This document shows positions 12,312 through 25,700 of a DNA stretch of 64,000 bases, piece after piece. A program made the translations under genes and the position numbers. The notes beneath the pieces were generated by a model. It saw only the letters and a program-made list of their open reading frames with translations. It was not told where the DNA came from and ran no database searches. Source of the DNA: Piper betle (lineage: Eukaryota > Streptophyta > Magnoliopsida > Piperales > Piperaceae). The first letter of the stretch is position 1. The number at the start of each line of letters is the position of its first letter. The stretch lies in NCBI GenBank assembly GCA_033002965.1, contig JAURVB010002612.1, forward strand, positions 1 to 64,000. The letters are read 5' to 3'.

Positions 12312-15300
12312 GCTGTGAGAGTTGGACTCACAATATCAAAACCAAGCACCCCAAAAAAAATTACACCTCCAGTATGAGCGCTCCCACACAAACCCCATCG
12401 GCCAATGATGTGTTTGATGAGATGTTCATATTCAAACAAGCCATGGCTGGGAACTGGAAGGACCTGGTTAAAGCTTTCAAGATGGAACATTTTGAGCAGG
12501 ATATGAAAATAACCAAGGCTGAGGACACCATCCTTCACATGGCTATCAACAGTGGGAATAAATCAGACACGAAGAAGCTTGTGGACGGCATCAGGGGGGT
12601 GGAGGTGCTCAGGGCAACCAACGAGAAGAAGAACACACCCCTGCACTTGGCCGCTGCCCTGGGCTACAATGACCTCTGTCAGTACATGATTGAGGTGGAG
12701 AAGAAGAAAATGCCTGTCGACAACAAAGAAGTGAGGTTGATTAAGTCACGTAATGGGGTTGGTGAAACACCCTTCTTCACATCTGTTTTTCATGGCCGGC
12801 GGGAAGTGTTTGAATACTTTCTCAGCATTATTCTGATTGATTACCCTTCCGATGATGGGCGTAGGGTACTGTGTAGAAGGGAAGACGGAGAAACCATTCT
12901 CCACTGCAGCATTGCCTATGAGTTCTTTGGTACAATCTTTCTCATTTACATATACTGTCTGTTCAAACAAAACTGCATAATGCACATCATGTATACAGCT
13001 AATGTCAATTTTTTATTATACATGAGTCACACGTTTAGTAAACACTATACACTATATATAAAAACTCAGCTCTTATAACCCTAAATGTTGTAGATGGATT
13101 TCGTACGTAGATAGCAACCAAAAACTTTTTAATCTTTGACCATTGTTCATGACAAGATAATTCTCTTTATATATTGAAATTTTATGCTATCCTCTTCTTT
13201 TTAAAAAAATCATTTGACTTCATGCAGATTTGGCATTGGCTATAGTACATCACTTCCCATTTCTTACAAATGCACGCAATGAGAAGGGCTTAACGCCATT
13301 GCAAGTGCTAGCAAATCACCCTTCAGTATTCAAAAGTGGCAGTCGCCTCAAACGAACAGACAATCTCATTTATTTCTGTAAGCAAGCATAAATCTCTCTG
13401 CTCATTTGTAAACATGCGCAAGTAAAGAGAATAAGAGCCCTCTATAGCATTCATACTGACTTCTTAACACAACCTTGTTCTTTTGTGTTCTAATGATATG
13501 ATTGGTCTTTATAGATGCAAATTCAAATATGATAGCTTGTATGCCAAAAATCATCATTAGTTCACATACCCTAGGTGATGTCTTTAAAAGCCATTAACTG
13601 TGAAATCTTATCCTGAATTCTGACTATTTCAACAACGATGCCATGTAGTGTGAAATCTAATCCTGCTGATTATTTCAACAAGGATAGGTTGAATATTCAT
13701 GAGAAGTCAGATTGATCTGTCTAGAATACATGAACTACTATTTTGGCACTTTAAAATAAAGATGCAGATTTCTATGAATAAGTGATAATTTCTATAAATG
13801 CTTGTGCATTGCCAGCCCAAACCTAGACAAAGAAGGAGCGTTAGAATCAGGAAGGGCATCCAGCCATTCAAAATCTTGCCATTTGCAATCACAAAGATCT
13901 TTGTTTAGGATTTATGTCCCCAACACCCTTTGGATATTAGGTAAAAAGAAGAAGAAGATTTCTTTGAATAAGTACATAAAAACATTGAGCAATACTAATC
14001 ATGTTGTCTGTCTATGAAAATAATGGCATTTATGCTCTAAACAATAGTATGATTGAGATTTATTAACATGTACCTCGTATTACGAGTTTAAATCGGGCCA
14101 TTTTCTCTGGATGCCTGACATGATCTTCTAATCTTAGCTCTAGCCTCTAAACACGTGGCTTCTCAATCGGATGCAGGTACATGGATTGATCCACCTGTGG
14201 TTGGGTCATTCCACAAAGAGTTCAAGAGAAATGAAATTGATGATACTAGAAATTCATTTCTACCGAAAAACTACGAGACACTAGAAAAAATTTTCAGGGG
14301 CATAACAAGAATTTTTTGTGAGTAGAACTATCTAACCTCTTCCAGTTCATTGTTACAATATCTGAATTTGATAAATGAAAATGACCAAAATGAGGAAAGC
14401 ATTCCAGTAGAGCACCCAAAACAGAGGTTAGAGAAATTAGAAAAAATATTATTTAAGAAAATTACCGAAAGAATTCTTCTTGAAATAGTGTAGAAAATAT
14501 TACCTAGCTGCATTGTTATTAGTATTAGGCTATTACATTTACTACATCCCATGTTGCAGACACATGCATAATCTAACATCAAATATGCAACTAAATAGTT
14601 ACCCTTAAACTAAAAAGTCATTTCATCAAGGGCATTATGAAAGGTTTTCTTTTTGTGGATAATAAGTATCCTGATTCCCTATCCTAAGTACTCCTCTACC
14701 AAAGGTAATTTTCTACTCCTAGTTTTATATTATAGGCAATCTAGATGATAAAATTATGAGTGTTCAAATTCATTACTTATTCAATAATTTTCTACTTGCA
14801 GCGAAAAATGATAGTCAGAAACATCAACAAAATGGCCTTAATGGTGAGTTCCATTTTTGTTTCGTAAATTGAAAGTTTTTTTTTGCAGTACCCACTTACA
14901 TCCACCTCAGCCTTGCCTTCATGTAACGTATAAACAACTTTGCGATTAAAGATGATGACATTAATTAATCTCATTCAATAATCAAGTCATGATGCCTATA
15001 CAATGATTTGAAAAGGTAAATGCTCTCAATGAGGTTAAAACGTTGCCTTATTTATCCAATGCCCATCCTTGGAGGGTTGTGTTAGCTAGTAAGCCCAATA
15101 TACAATACAAAAACTTGCCACTTTGTTTATGCATAGAATGACTTGCCAGTAGCAAAGTTGACGCTCTTTATCTGTTTTAATTGTATGCACAACTAGAGAG
15201 TTTCTTGGAGATCAAAGAATTAAAGACTAGGTATTCAAGTCACATTATGTCAACAAGAACTTCAAAGACAGTGCGGATTCTGGAACAGTTTTTTTTCCTA

Positions 15301-15452
15301 TTTTTTAATTGATAAACTGGCATATTAAATTTTCCTTGTTACATTTCAGCCTTCCTTCTTATGCTTTTCCAATAAACACTAGTTTCTACCATGCATGATT
15401 TCACAAGGTCTATTTCAATCACATTCATATTGAGAACTTTGACCTTTATATT

Positions 15453-15868
15453 CACAATTGTCTGAATTTTTTCAAATAAGCATTTTACAATTGTCTCAAC
15501 TTAATGTCAAGATGCTGTTTATTCATTTAATTGTTGTTGTTGCTGTTGTCGTTATTTTTGTTCTTTAAAATGTTCTGATCTGACTTGGTTCAACATTTGA
15601 TTGCAACAGAATTAACTTCAACTCATATCCCTATAGACAGCCAAGGTAACGAAGCATATGCACAATTGTCTGAATTTTTTCAAATAAGCATTTTACAATT
15701 GTCTCAACTTAATGTCAAGATGCTGTTTATTCATTTAATTGTTGTTGTCGCTGTTGTCGTTATTTTTGTTCTTTAAAATGTTCTGATCTGACTTGGTTCA
15801 ACATTTGATTGCCACAGAATTAACTTCAACTCATATCCCTATAGACAGCCAAGGTAATGAAGCATATG
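15453..15868 (+). repeat. Tandem duplication, 2 x 208 bp, carrying a 36-bp exon
   Basis: Units 15453-15660 and 15661-15868 are nearly identical. Each carries one 36-bp phase-1 exon (15610-15645; 15818-15853) with its acceptor and GTAA donor, so the duplication adds 12 residues to the linker without shifting the frame. Copy 1 retains only the 3' end of this exon, near 4041-4055. Confidence 0.85.
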
Positions 15869-17904
15869 CACCACGTAGCATTTATTCCAAAACAAATTAA
15901 GCTGTCAGTGAGGTTTATTTGTGTCGTATTGAATGGACCTCATAATTTCCTTTTAATTTTCTATTTGTCCATTAATATGTAGTTTGCTAAGAGAATCCAT
16001 GGTAGAACCTTCTCCTTGCAGATTTTCTTTTTAGTCTGTCCAGTAACTGATGGTGAAATATTCAACTATAATATTACAACCAAGTATGAGATAAGGTCTA
16101 ACTGTAATAAGGGGTATTCTTTCTAGGATCTTTTGTGGTTGACGTTCGTAACTAATACAAGCAGCTAGGTGATGCTGTCGTGGCTGTAAGACCTTAAAAG
16201 AGATTGGTACTCTGACTAACTTTCATCTTTTGTGCATACAGAGGCTAAATTGGAGCTACAGGAGCTTGGTATAGGCGGTAAGAAAGCCAAAAGTTAATCT
16301 ATCTTCATATTTTATATATATGTCAAATGCTTAGGATAGCTTACAGTTTTAAAGCTCCAATTTAACTCGAATAACACAATCTTAATAGGCTTGACCTCAC
16401 AGTTTTTTGAGTAAGCTTTAAGGATGACACGACATTAAGTACGAAACTCTATTTGATTCCATAATGCAATTTATATAAACCTTAGAAAACTTTAAGATTG
16501 ATGATATTATTACACCTCCCATTTTTATTAGTCTCAACTATGTGACCAACCTACTTTATTGTGGATCAGCTTGTGGTCATGGGATGATAAATTTTTAGAA
16601 TGTGTTTTTTTTTTTGAGGTTGATTTTTTTTTACTTATTTTCGATATTTTATACTGTTACAATTACAATATGTAGTCTAAGTTAAGTACCTTACATATAA
16701 ATATATATTCTATCTCTGAGATAATTTTGACATACTTGAGTACAGATGGAGGAAGTGAAAGTTTGCGCGGAACAGCCCACACAAAAGGTAATCCTTTATA
16801 GTTAATTAATTTTGCATGACCTTGAAAATTAGGCACAGTTCCCGATTAAGTTACAAATACATCTTTTAACCCCCTGAAGAAATTGTGCCTAGATATTAGC
16901 TGCTCAAATCCATCCTACTAATCAACAACTTTTTACCCGAAATAAAACTTTAAACTAAACCTGACAAGGGAACACAAATGTGAAAGGAGAAAAACATGAC
17001 AAATCCAAGTTCGCTTCAAAATATGGTGTTCTCATTATTGTGGACTTTAACTTAACATTTGATTTTCAATTATAAGGTGGAATCAGCCAGTACTTCCCCC
17101 CAAATTATACGTCACTTGTGTACATCATCAAACAACTTTTGTTGATAGCTATGATTCCACTGGGACTTGGTTAGTTTCTTGTCTATTATTTCCAAAATAG
17201 CCTGATTTACTTTTCATATATTAGAACTCAACAATTATGAATGATGTCTTATTCCCATATTCATCGGCTTAGGCACCCTAATATGTTGAACATCTCTAGT
17301 CTATATATATGCAATCTTGGATTATTTTCTTTGGTTAGAGTAAGAAGTTGAATATTATTGATGTTTGATGAGAAATACCTACATTTTAGAATGATAAACT
17401 AAAGCCATGCAAGGTATTTCATAGGTGCAAGTAAATGCATCAGAGAAAATTCACTGTTTCTCCCCCTCTATCTATCTATATGTTTGGCTGTCTATATATC
17501 AAATTGTTTAACTATATAGATCTATAAAATATATAATTCCATGCATGCATTAAAATATGAGTTGGAATTAATCAATCACGCTTAGAAAAATGACTCAAAA
17601 AAAAAAACTAACAACTTCCATCAATTTGCAGAATTCCGAAGATTTCAAAGAATTAAGTCGCAAAAAGAGAAGCACATATGGGCCGCCCAAGTTATGAAAG
17701 CACAAATCAATAATGAATCTTCTTACAAATATGAAAACACTGGCAAGCATCCAACAGTCTCATTAATCTCACAATATCTTGAAAGTGGAGATATAGAACC
17801 AGCAACAACTATGGCGACAAAACCCCAATCAAAGCAATCAATTGAAGGTCAAGAAAAAAATGGAGCGCAAAAGAAAAAGGAAGGTACAAATACCCTTAGT
17901 AAAT

Positions 17905-18225
17905 GATAAATTGCTATCTTATACCGATTGAAGTGCTAGACGTTCATCCTTCTTGTGCTTGTCAAGATCGTATTTGGTCTTGGGAGGAGTCAAATATGAG
18001 CTAAATTACTCAGCAAATACAAAAACACTGGCATGGCTCCAACAACCTCAAAGTATGGAGTTCTGGAACTAGTGGATATAGAAGAATCAAAGCAATCAAC
18101 TGAAGGTCAAAAAAAAAACCCTTTATTATCTAATACAGGTTGAACCGCTAAACGTTCATCCTTCTTGTGCTCGGCAAATGGTATTTGGACTTGGGAGGAG
18201 TCAAATATAAGCTAAAGGTACTCAG
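17905..18225 (+). repeat. Partial duplication of exon 3' edge and intron in ankyrin copy 2
   Basis: The exon tail and intron sequence after 17883 recurs, degraded, at about 18000-18225. Recurring pieces are the AATCAAAGCAATCAA tail and the GTTCATCCTTCTTGTGCT intron motif. The repeated exon tail lacks a clean acceptor. Copy 1 has a single version. Confidence 0.6.
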
Positions 18226-20329
18226 CGAGTATAAGCTGAGCTGCACCACTTGGTACCAAAATACTACAAGGATTAGGAAAGCTCCTGCAAGTGCACCGAA
18301 GTTCTAGGCCTCAAAATTCAATATTACTCTAACAGCTTAATCTCTTGGAAGATATTTTATTGTAACAATAAAACCTAAAAGCTAATATTTTTCCTCCTTG
18401 CAGTCACAGATTCAAAAGAAACACCAATTTTGACAGCAGCTAAGCTAGGGATTGAGGAAATGGTGAAGGAGATTGAAAAAACATTTCCAATAGCCATTCA
18501 CGACGAAGACATCAACAAGAAGAACATGGTTCTTTTAGCAGTTGAAAACAGGCAACCACTGGTGTATGAATATTTGCTGAACAAGCATAAAATGAGTGAG
18601 AGTATCTTTCAAGAAGTGGATAAAGATGGTAACAGCGCTCTTCACCTGGCAGCAGCATCAAAAGATCGTCAACCTTGGTTAATTCCCGGTGCAGCACTAC
18701 AAATGCAATGGGAGATTAAATGGTTCAAGGTATGTACATATTTGTCAAACTCATATTTCATGGCTGTTTATTTCAAAATTGAAAAATTCCTTGTGAATCA
18801 AATGTAATCGCATAAAAAAGTCCAGCCAACTCTCTAGTAACCTCAATTTCTTAACAAACATTTACAAATTTTGGGATAAAATTGTTAACAGAATTACCAT
18901 GTCCCAATGTAATTCCATCCCGACAGAAGCTAGCTGTATCATCCACTAAAGTTTGCTTCTTTAGATTGATTTTCACTTGCACATCATGGGAGCTTTTGTG
19001 TACTCATTTTTTTTGGCATCTCATATTAAGTAATGTAACGAATGGAAAGGTTAGTGTCTCCACTACCTGATAAAATAAACACATCATGAAGTTTTCTAGG
19101 TAACAATAGTATTCTGCTGGGAACTTGTATAATGTTTCTTCTACCACTTTTGTTCTTCCAAATATTGCAGGAAAAGTTAATTTTTTACTCTTCTTTTCCC
19201 AAAACCACTAACCCCTGCACTCTAATAGGAAGGATTTTCACAGCACCTGGCAATTCTTTCCAACTGCTTGTGAATAATTATTTTTACAAGTTTCAAAAGA
19301 TGAGTATTAATTGCATCCCTTAGAAAAAGCTTACATGATATCATGACACTACTACCCATTGAACTGAACTAATTGTTTCCCTTAAATGAAGCAGTATATT
19401 GAAGACTCCAAACCCATGAATTTCTTTGCCGGCTTCAACAATAAAGGAGAGACACCAAATGAGGTCTTTAGTATAACTCATAAAGATCTTATAGAAGAAG
19501 GAGGAAAATGGCTTACTAACACTTCACAATCCTGCTCTGTTGTTGCTGCTCTCATTGCCACAGTGGCCTTTGCCTCTTCTGTTACAGTCCCCGGCGGAGT
19601 AAACCAAGAAGCGGCTCTCCAGTCTTTCAAGACAGGCTGCCCTTCAAGATCTTTGCCGCCGCCTCCTTGGTGGCCCTCTGCTTTTCAGTTACTTCCCTGG
19701 TCATGTTCTTAGCCATCCTAACTTCCCGTTATCAGGAGACAGACTTCCATATAGATCTACCATTGAAGCTCATAGTTGGGCTTTCCTCCCTCTATGTTTC
19801 CCTGGCCGCAACATTGGTGGCCTTCTGTGCTGGTCATTTTTTGTGCTACCAGAAAAGGTAAAGTATGCAGCCTTTCCAATATACGGGATCACATGCTTGC
19901 CGATCTCCTTCTTTGCGCTTGCCCAGTTCCCCCTGTATGTGGATCTATTTAGGTGTACATTTAGAAAGGTGCCTCTTCGCAATTATAAAACAGTTTCCTT
20001 CCAATAGATAGCTTCCCACATATGATTTTGGTGTGGCCTGCTTTGCTGAAAAGTATTGAAACTACTTTCTCTGTAGCTTGGTCTGCTCTCTTACAGCATC
20101 TACTGCAGTCTTGGTCTTTCTTAGAGACTCTATGAAATTTTTTTACGCCGGCTACTGTTTAATTGTTTGTGTTGGATATAAATGTTGACTTTTGGAGATG
20201 GCATTTCTGTAGTTGAGTTGCTTGAGTGTTACAAATGGTTTTTTATGCACCTCAAAACAATATCTATACCTATTTACGCTGTATAATCTATATATACTAT
20301 TATCTGCAAATATCATAAAAAACACGCAC

Positions 20330-20960
20330 CTGCAAGCACAGCCAGCTGCAAAGGAACTGCAATTTCGGCACGCAAATCTTTTGCCCCACCATGGCTGCAT
20401 CCGATTTTCTTGTTGCAGTTCCCAGTGCTGCAAAATGCAAACAGTTCTCTTTCCAAATAAGTTTCCTTCCATTCAGCTCCATATCCTCTGGGCAGCAGAC
20501 GCAGTTTGCTGCTTCCTGCCATCACTGATTCATTCAAAAAATAGCAAATGTTAATATTTTTCTTTTCTATAAATAAAAGCATGAGCAAATCTAGGAACAA
20601 AACCACAAATTTTCACAAACAAAATTCTACACCCTGCGTTTCTCAACGAGTTACACAATACAATTCAAAATACGCTAACAATGCCCTCAACAAAACCAAT
20701 CCCAGTTTTATCATTTTTCAACACCAAAATATTCAAATCTTCCCTCATAACAAAAAATCGGACTAAGAATATACCCTCACCTTAATGCGCTCAGAGCACC
20801 GTTATGCGAATCGATCAACAACCACCAAGAAAAGAAAATGGTGAAAGCCGAAACAAGAACAGCACGAGAAGCAACAAAAGAGACATCTTTTACCGGATTT
20901 ATCGATTCGGAGCGTTTGAAGATAGAGCCGGTTGCAAAGAACAATGGCGGCGAAGCGACG
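20330..20960 (-). other. Candidate spliced minus-strand transcript, copy 2
   Basis: Counterpart of the unit at 8955-8287: first segment ends at 20781 with AAG|GTGAGG, second segment 20487-20330 (158 bp) with CCCAG acceptor and GCAG|GTGCGT donor. Splice signals and segment length are conserved between the copies although the encoded peptides are not clearly constrained. It could be an antisense or 3'-overlapping non-coding RNA, or the 5' end of a lost gene. Confidence 0.35.
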
Positions 20961-21061
20961 GGGCTCGAACCGAACTATGTAAAAGCTGGATGAAGCTTTG
21001 TAAAAGAATAATGGCAGCCCGATTTCGTCATCGACCTGGCGGCGACCCGAGAAAATGACTC

Positions 21062-21182
21062 GAGCGGGCGGACGGGAAAGTCATGGACTTGGCAGCGCTG
21101 GGGAACCTGTGCGTGGACATTGTGCTCGGCGTGCCGGAGCTGCCGCCGGAGCCGGCGGCTGGCGGCGTCTCGGCCGGATAAG
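21062..21182 (+). pseudogene. pfkB-type carbohydrate kinase, isolated first-exon fragment
   Basis: From the ATG at 21083 the frame reads LAALGNLCVDIVLGVPELPP, the N-terminal signature of plant pfkB-like sugar kinases (ribokinase fold). In the family this block is followed by a charged helix and a PPDK-type exon end. Here the frame runs to a stop at 21178-21180 while a neighbouring frame gives ASRPDK followed by GTAAGG, so about a dozen residues are missing and the frame is shifted. The next conserved exon (AGGN motif) was not found in the window. Upstream in frame there is a TGA at 21056-21058. It sits at the right edge of the segmental duplication and is absent from copy 1. Confidence 0.6.
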
Positions 21183-21189
21183 GTAAGGT

Positions 21190-22410
21190 GGTCTTTGGTT
21201 TTCGTTGTTGGTTGGTGGATTTTACTTTACTATTTGGGTGTAAGTTGTTGTTTTTACGGTGGATTGGTTGTTTAATGGTTGTTCTTTTGTTTTGTAGCGA
21301 TTGGATGCATAATTTAAGATTTGCTGTTTTTAATTGTTGTTCTTTTGGTTTTAGCTGTATCACAAACTTTTGGTTACTGGAAATCGGTTGTTTGATTAGA
21401 AATGGGAGTGATTATGAGATTGTTAAGTTTATTTGTTCAGGTTTACCTACTAGAAAGAATGTGAGATGTGAGATCTGAGAGATTGGTCGACTAAAATAAT
21501 GAGCGTAAAACCCTAGATTTGGGTTAAGGTTTGGCGTGATTATAATTTTGTCTGATTTAGGTCAATATCGAGTCACTTCGAACGAGTTTAAGCCAGACCC
21601 GTTTTTAGACCATGAATAGCATATTACAGTGATTAAGTATACCCGACATACAAATAAAAATTTTAATTATGATACAACAAAGCATGAGTTGTTACTATAT
21701 ACCAAGGTATACTGATTTATTTATATATGTTAATAAAGATTTTAGGCCTAAATATAAGTCGTTGCAACGTTTAGTATTCGTTTGAAAATTTCAGGGTATT
21801 TTATTTGTATACATTTTAGGGATTTCAAACATCCTGATTGCCCATGTGGGCCCAATTTGATTAAGTCACAAATTTTTACCCAATTGAGTCCAGAGTTTCG
21901 AGGCTCATTTAGCCTTCTCGCCTCAAAGTCCATCTATAAAATCTCTTTTAGAGCTTGAGTCAATTTCGACTTTAGACGATCTAGATCCTAATTTCTGGCC
22001 TGTATGTATATTGCATATACTAGGTGGGATCCACTAGGTCCATAAGTTATCAAACATCTAGATCTTGCCACTTGGCAATATCATAGTCATCCATGTACCC
22101 TAGCTTCACTAAGTGATTTTTATAGATTTTCCCACGATTTTGGGGTTTATCCACCCTAGTGCCACCACAACTTCGGCTCGCCGCCGGCGAGTCTCTATCA
22201 ATCCTCCGGCCACCTTCGATGCCAATGCAACCGCGTTCCCCGCTGACGAAGCATTTTTCGACGTCGATTTCCAGTTGTCGTTGCCACTTTTAAGGGTCTT
22301 ATCCGGCACCCGCGATGCCGATTACCCATACAACTTCCCCTCATCAAAACCTTCATTTTGAAACCACCCATGACTACTGTCATGGTCGCGATCGCCACCG
22401 ATGATGTCGC
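21190..22410. other. Spacer without recognisable gene
   Basis: T-rich DNA follows the kinase fragment. 21950-22150 resembles a degraded repeat but has no clear ends. Short frames here match nothing recognised. Confidence 0.5.
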
Positions 22411-22414
22411 CACA

Positions 22415-22791
22415 CCTGGTGTGGTGGGAGAGAAGAAGATGGTTTTTGGTGAGTGGAAGGCCAGAGGAAGAGGTGGGTTGTCAGCGTTAAACAACGTATG
22501 ATTATTGCTGTATAATCATCAATATCTTTAATTAAATAAAAAAATTTATGTTAAGAAAAATAATAAGTTATATTTTCTTTATTAATAAAAATTAAAATTA
22601 ATAATGGGTGGTGCTATTGTATTGGCTATATTCAATGTGAGCTTTTAAATTATAAGAATGATTGGATGATTAGAATAATTTTATCTGGATTGCAAAAAGA
22701 AAATATAGCTATCTGACCTAGATTATCAAAAGTTATTAACTCTTTAATTTATCAAATTTATTATTATTATTATTATTATTATATATAGGTC
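22415..22791. repeat. Dispersed direct repeat, copy A
   Basis: About 370 bp recur in the same orientation at 26415-26786, from a GAGAGAAGAAGATG-like start through CGTTAAACAACGTA to a terminal (ATT)n run. It is AT-rich after the first 80 bp. A short minus-strand frame (MFNADN..PLP) is shared by both copies, but nothing identifies a protein family. Confidence 0.8.
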
Positions 22792-25700
22792 AGCAGTTGA
22801 CGACATGCAGATCTGTTGAGGAAGATCCAGTTGTCGATGATGATTATGATGTAATCATGTGTGGTTGGTATTGTTCTAGCTGTTCTCTTATCTCGACTCT
22901 TTTTTTTTTTGATGATCTAATTTGTTGTTTGTTGAAGTGGGAGATCATCTAATCACTTTTTTGAGGATGAACATAATTTGGTGGGTGATCTAATTGACCT
23001 TTTTTGAGTTATATTTAAATTTTTGTAAGAGGAGAAAATAATGAAGTGGCTGGATAATTTGGATATATAGTTGGAATGTTTCAGAGGATCAGATGTATCT
23101 TTTCATAATTGGTTTCGAATGTCTACTTTCACATTTATAAAATTTAGAAACACTAACATTACTTGACAATGGCGCCATGCTTTAGCTTATTCAAAGGTAC
23201 GAGGAAAGTTGTAGGTGGCTATAACCATTGCTGAGTAGATGAGGTTGCATGATATAAGGCCTATTCTCACCTTCCCCGTACTTATTATTTCTTTGAATTG
23301 CCAATGCAAAATAAGAGTAACTTGGAAGTGCTCTTGTTCTCCCTGTTTTAATAATTTGGTACTTCTCTTTTACTTAGTTTTGGAGGATATAGATCGATCT
23401 ACAAGTTACCTATATTATGTTTTTTTAAATTGTAGATTATTGGACCATTATTGTTGCTGTTTTGATGATGGGATAAAGATTTGTATTGTTGGACCAGTAT
23501 GGATTATTAAAAGATAAAGAATTAGTATTAGAAAAGTGATCATATTTTTTCCTATTAGGTGGTGAAAAAATAAGGACTAATTATTATAGAAAAGGAACTA
23601 TTAAAAATATTATTACTTTAAAAAGTAAAAAAATCCAACTTATTAATAAAAAAAACAATTTGTTAAGGTAAAGGGAGCTGGATCAGGCTGCCCCTCTACC
23701 CTGGTTGCCCTCGCCCTAGAAGCGGCTAATTTGGCTGGCCAAGAGGTGGTTGGTTAAGGGAAGCTAGCCACCATTGAGAAAAAAAAGTGTATTTTTTTAT
23801 TTTATTGTAAAACCAATCCAATGACATTTTTTGTCATTATAATAAATATTATTTTTTAAAAATACAATAAAAACAAAAAAAATAAATCAAACTATTAGAG
23901 CATATTTTTTCTTAATTAAATTATATCTTTTAGTCAAAGTATAATATATTTAATTATTATAATCTATTTTATCACCCAAAATAAATTTATTTATAAAATT
24001 AAAATTTATTTGTAATATATATAAATTATGCATGACGGGACATTTTACCTAGTTTTCAAAAATTCTTACGCACAAGTCACAAACTGATAATGGCATGGAT
24101 ATATATAACTCATCGATCCATACCAAGCGAGGTTGGATTGGCATCCTGCCTTGCCCCCCAATTGCTGGTTCACACTCATCCATGCAGTTCCTTTTTATTG
24201 AAAAAATATAATCTATACTTTCAAAGTTTATCTTCTCCGCCTGAATCCAAAAAATGTTTTATTTTAAGAGGAAGTTTAGCATCTGGTTATTTATTCAAAT
24301 CACATGACTTTAATTTTTTTATATAGATAAAAATACTTTCATCAACTAAGCGTCTTAATAATCCAAAAGTTTATATTGAATTTAGCTGAATTAAAAATAT
24401 CAGCAACAAGTAATATTAATTATTCTCTTACTTTAAATAATAATTATCAAAATTTATAAACTACGAAGCCAAAATACGCTGGCTAGTGGCTACTGTGTCT
24501 TACTCCGCATTGACAAAACTTTCCCATTAAAAAAAATGACAAAACCTAGGCTATCACCACAGTCAACAGTACTTACTATATATATATAAAGGCACAAACG
24601 AACCGGAACTTGTAACCTGTTGTGTCTTCACAAATCCAATCCGACCAGCAAGCATTAATCTTGTTGCTCCCCACTCGTAGATCACAGTCTTCAACGGTGT
24701 CTCATACTGATTTGTCAAGACACCTCGGCGTTTTTCATGCTACCCCACTCTCGGGAAATTTATTACCCCAAAGCCTTATATATCCTCCATATAATTCTTG
24801 GACTTGAGCACGAAAGCCAAATACTTTTATGCACTCATCATCGGTATTATTTGAACATGTCTAGACATGTGTTGACTAAACAATACCTAAAAACCTTTAC
24901 ATTTTTCCAGATATGAAGAAATTCAGAATGCGAAGTTGTCAGGATCCCTCATGAATGAAACAACCCTCACAACATTTCAAAACCCATTATAACTGGCACG
25001 TGTGCCTGCTCATGATAAGTTCGAGTCTGTTTCCCTATCTCTCATCTCACTAAAAATTTGATAAAATTATAAATAAGCATGAGAAGAGATTTATATAATA
25101 AACCCTAAAGCAACTTACAATAGATCTTATTTTTGAAATTAGACTCAATGGATCTCATTTTCGAGAGTTATTAATCACGAAAATAAAATACGGTTAAATG
25201 ACCCATGTTAAGTGGGGTCCAATCAAATAATCATTTAACATGTCCTAAGATCTAAAAATCGAATCAACGATAGAACATATGGAGAAAATTGAGAAGAGCC
25301 ATAGAAGACCTGTGGTCCAAGCTTCAGCGTGTCTACACATCTTCAATGAACTCGGACTTCGAAACCCACTGTTAAGTAAAATACTTATGTCTCTATATAA
25401 TGCATGCTTGTACGGTGTGCTCACATCATTAATACATTCTAATAAAGAAAATAATGCTAATAAATTTATAACTAAACATCTGGCATGTAAATTGTAATAT
25501 AATAATAATAAATAACAAATAAATATATTTTTAAATAAATAGATAAATAATAAATACATGAAAATAAGTAACACTCTAATCATAAAAATAATAATATACT
25601 TATACTATGTAAATATATGACTAAACATAAGTAAATATTGTATATACTTGTGCTAGTAAATATATAAATAAATCAATCAATAGACAAATAAATAAATAAA

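Larger units (their letters stand above)
12374..20007 (+). pseudogene. Ankyrin-repeat/PGG-domain protein, copy 2, PGG exon frameshifted
   Basis: Exons: 12374-12929, 13228-13377, 14177-14317, 14802-14843, 15610-15645, 15818-15853, 16242-16277, 16746-16787, 17632-17883, 18404-18729, 19392 (or 19395)-20007. Phases join cleanly up to 18729. The first 185 residues carry three to four ankyrin repeats (TPLHLAAALG near residue 86), completed by exon 2 (LTPLQVLANHP). Exon 17632-17883 encodes a basic FRRFQRIKSQKEKH segment, and 18404-18729 encodes further ankyrin repeats. The PGG exon differs from intact copy 1 by a 1-bp loss near 19601-19613, giving a stop at 19710-19712, and a second loss in a T-run near 19838. 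A linker exon homologous to 3806-3862 is decayed at 15199-15230 (25-bp deletion, in-frame TAG). If expressed, the product would keep ankyrin repeats but lose most membrane segments. Family as copy 1 (ITN1/ACD6-like). Confidence 0.75.
13061..21055. repeat. Segmental duplication, second unit (pairs with 1-8955)
   Basis: Position 1 matches 13061 and the two tracts stay alignable, introns included, to about 8955/21055. Copy 1 has a 2.6-kb internal expansion, and copy 2 has its own small duplications. Similarity includes 3' flanking DNA and the minus-strand split-exon unit, so the duplication copied genomic DNA rather than mRNA. Confidence 0.85.
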
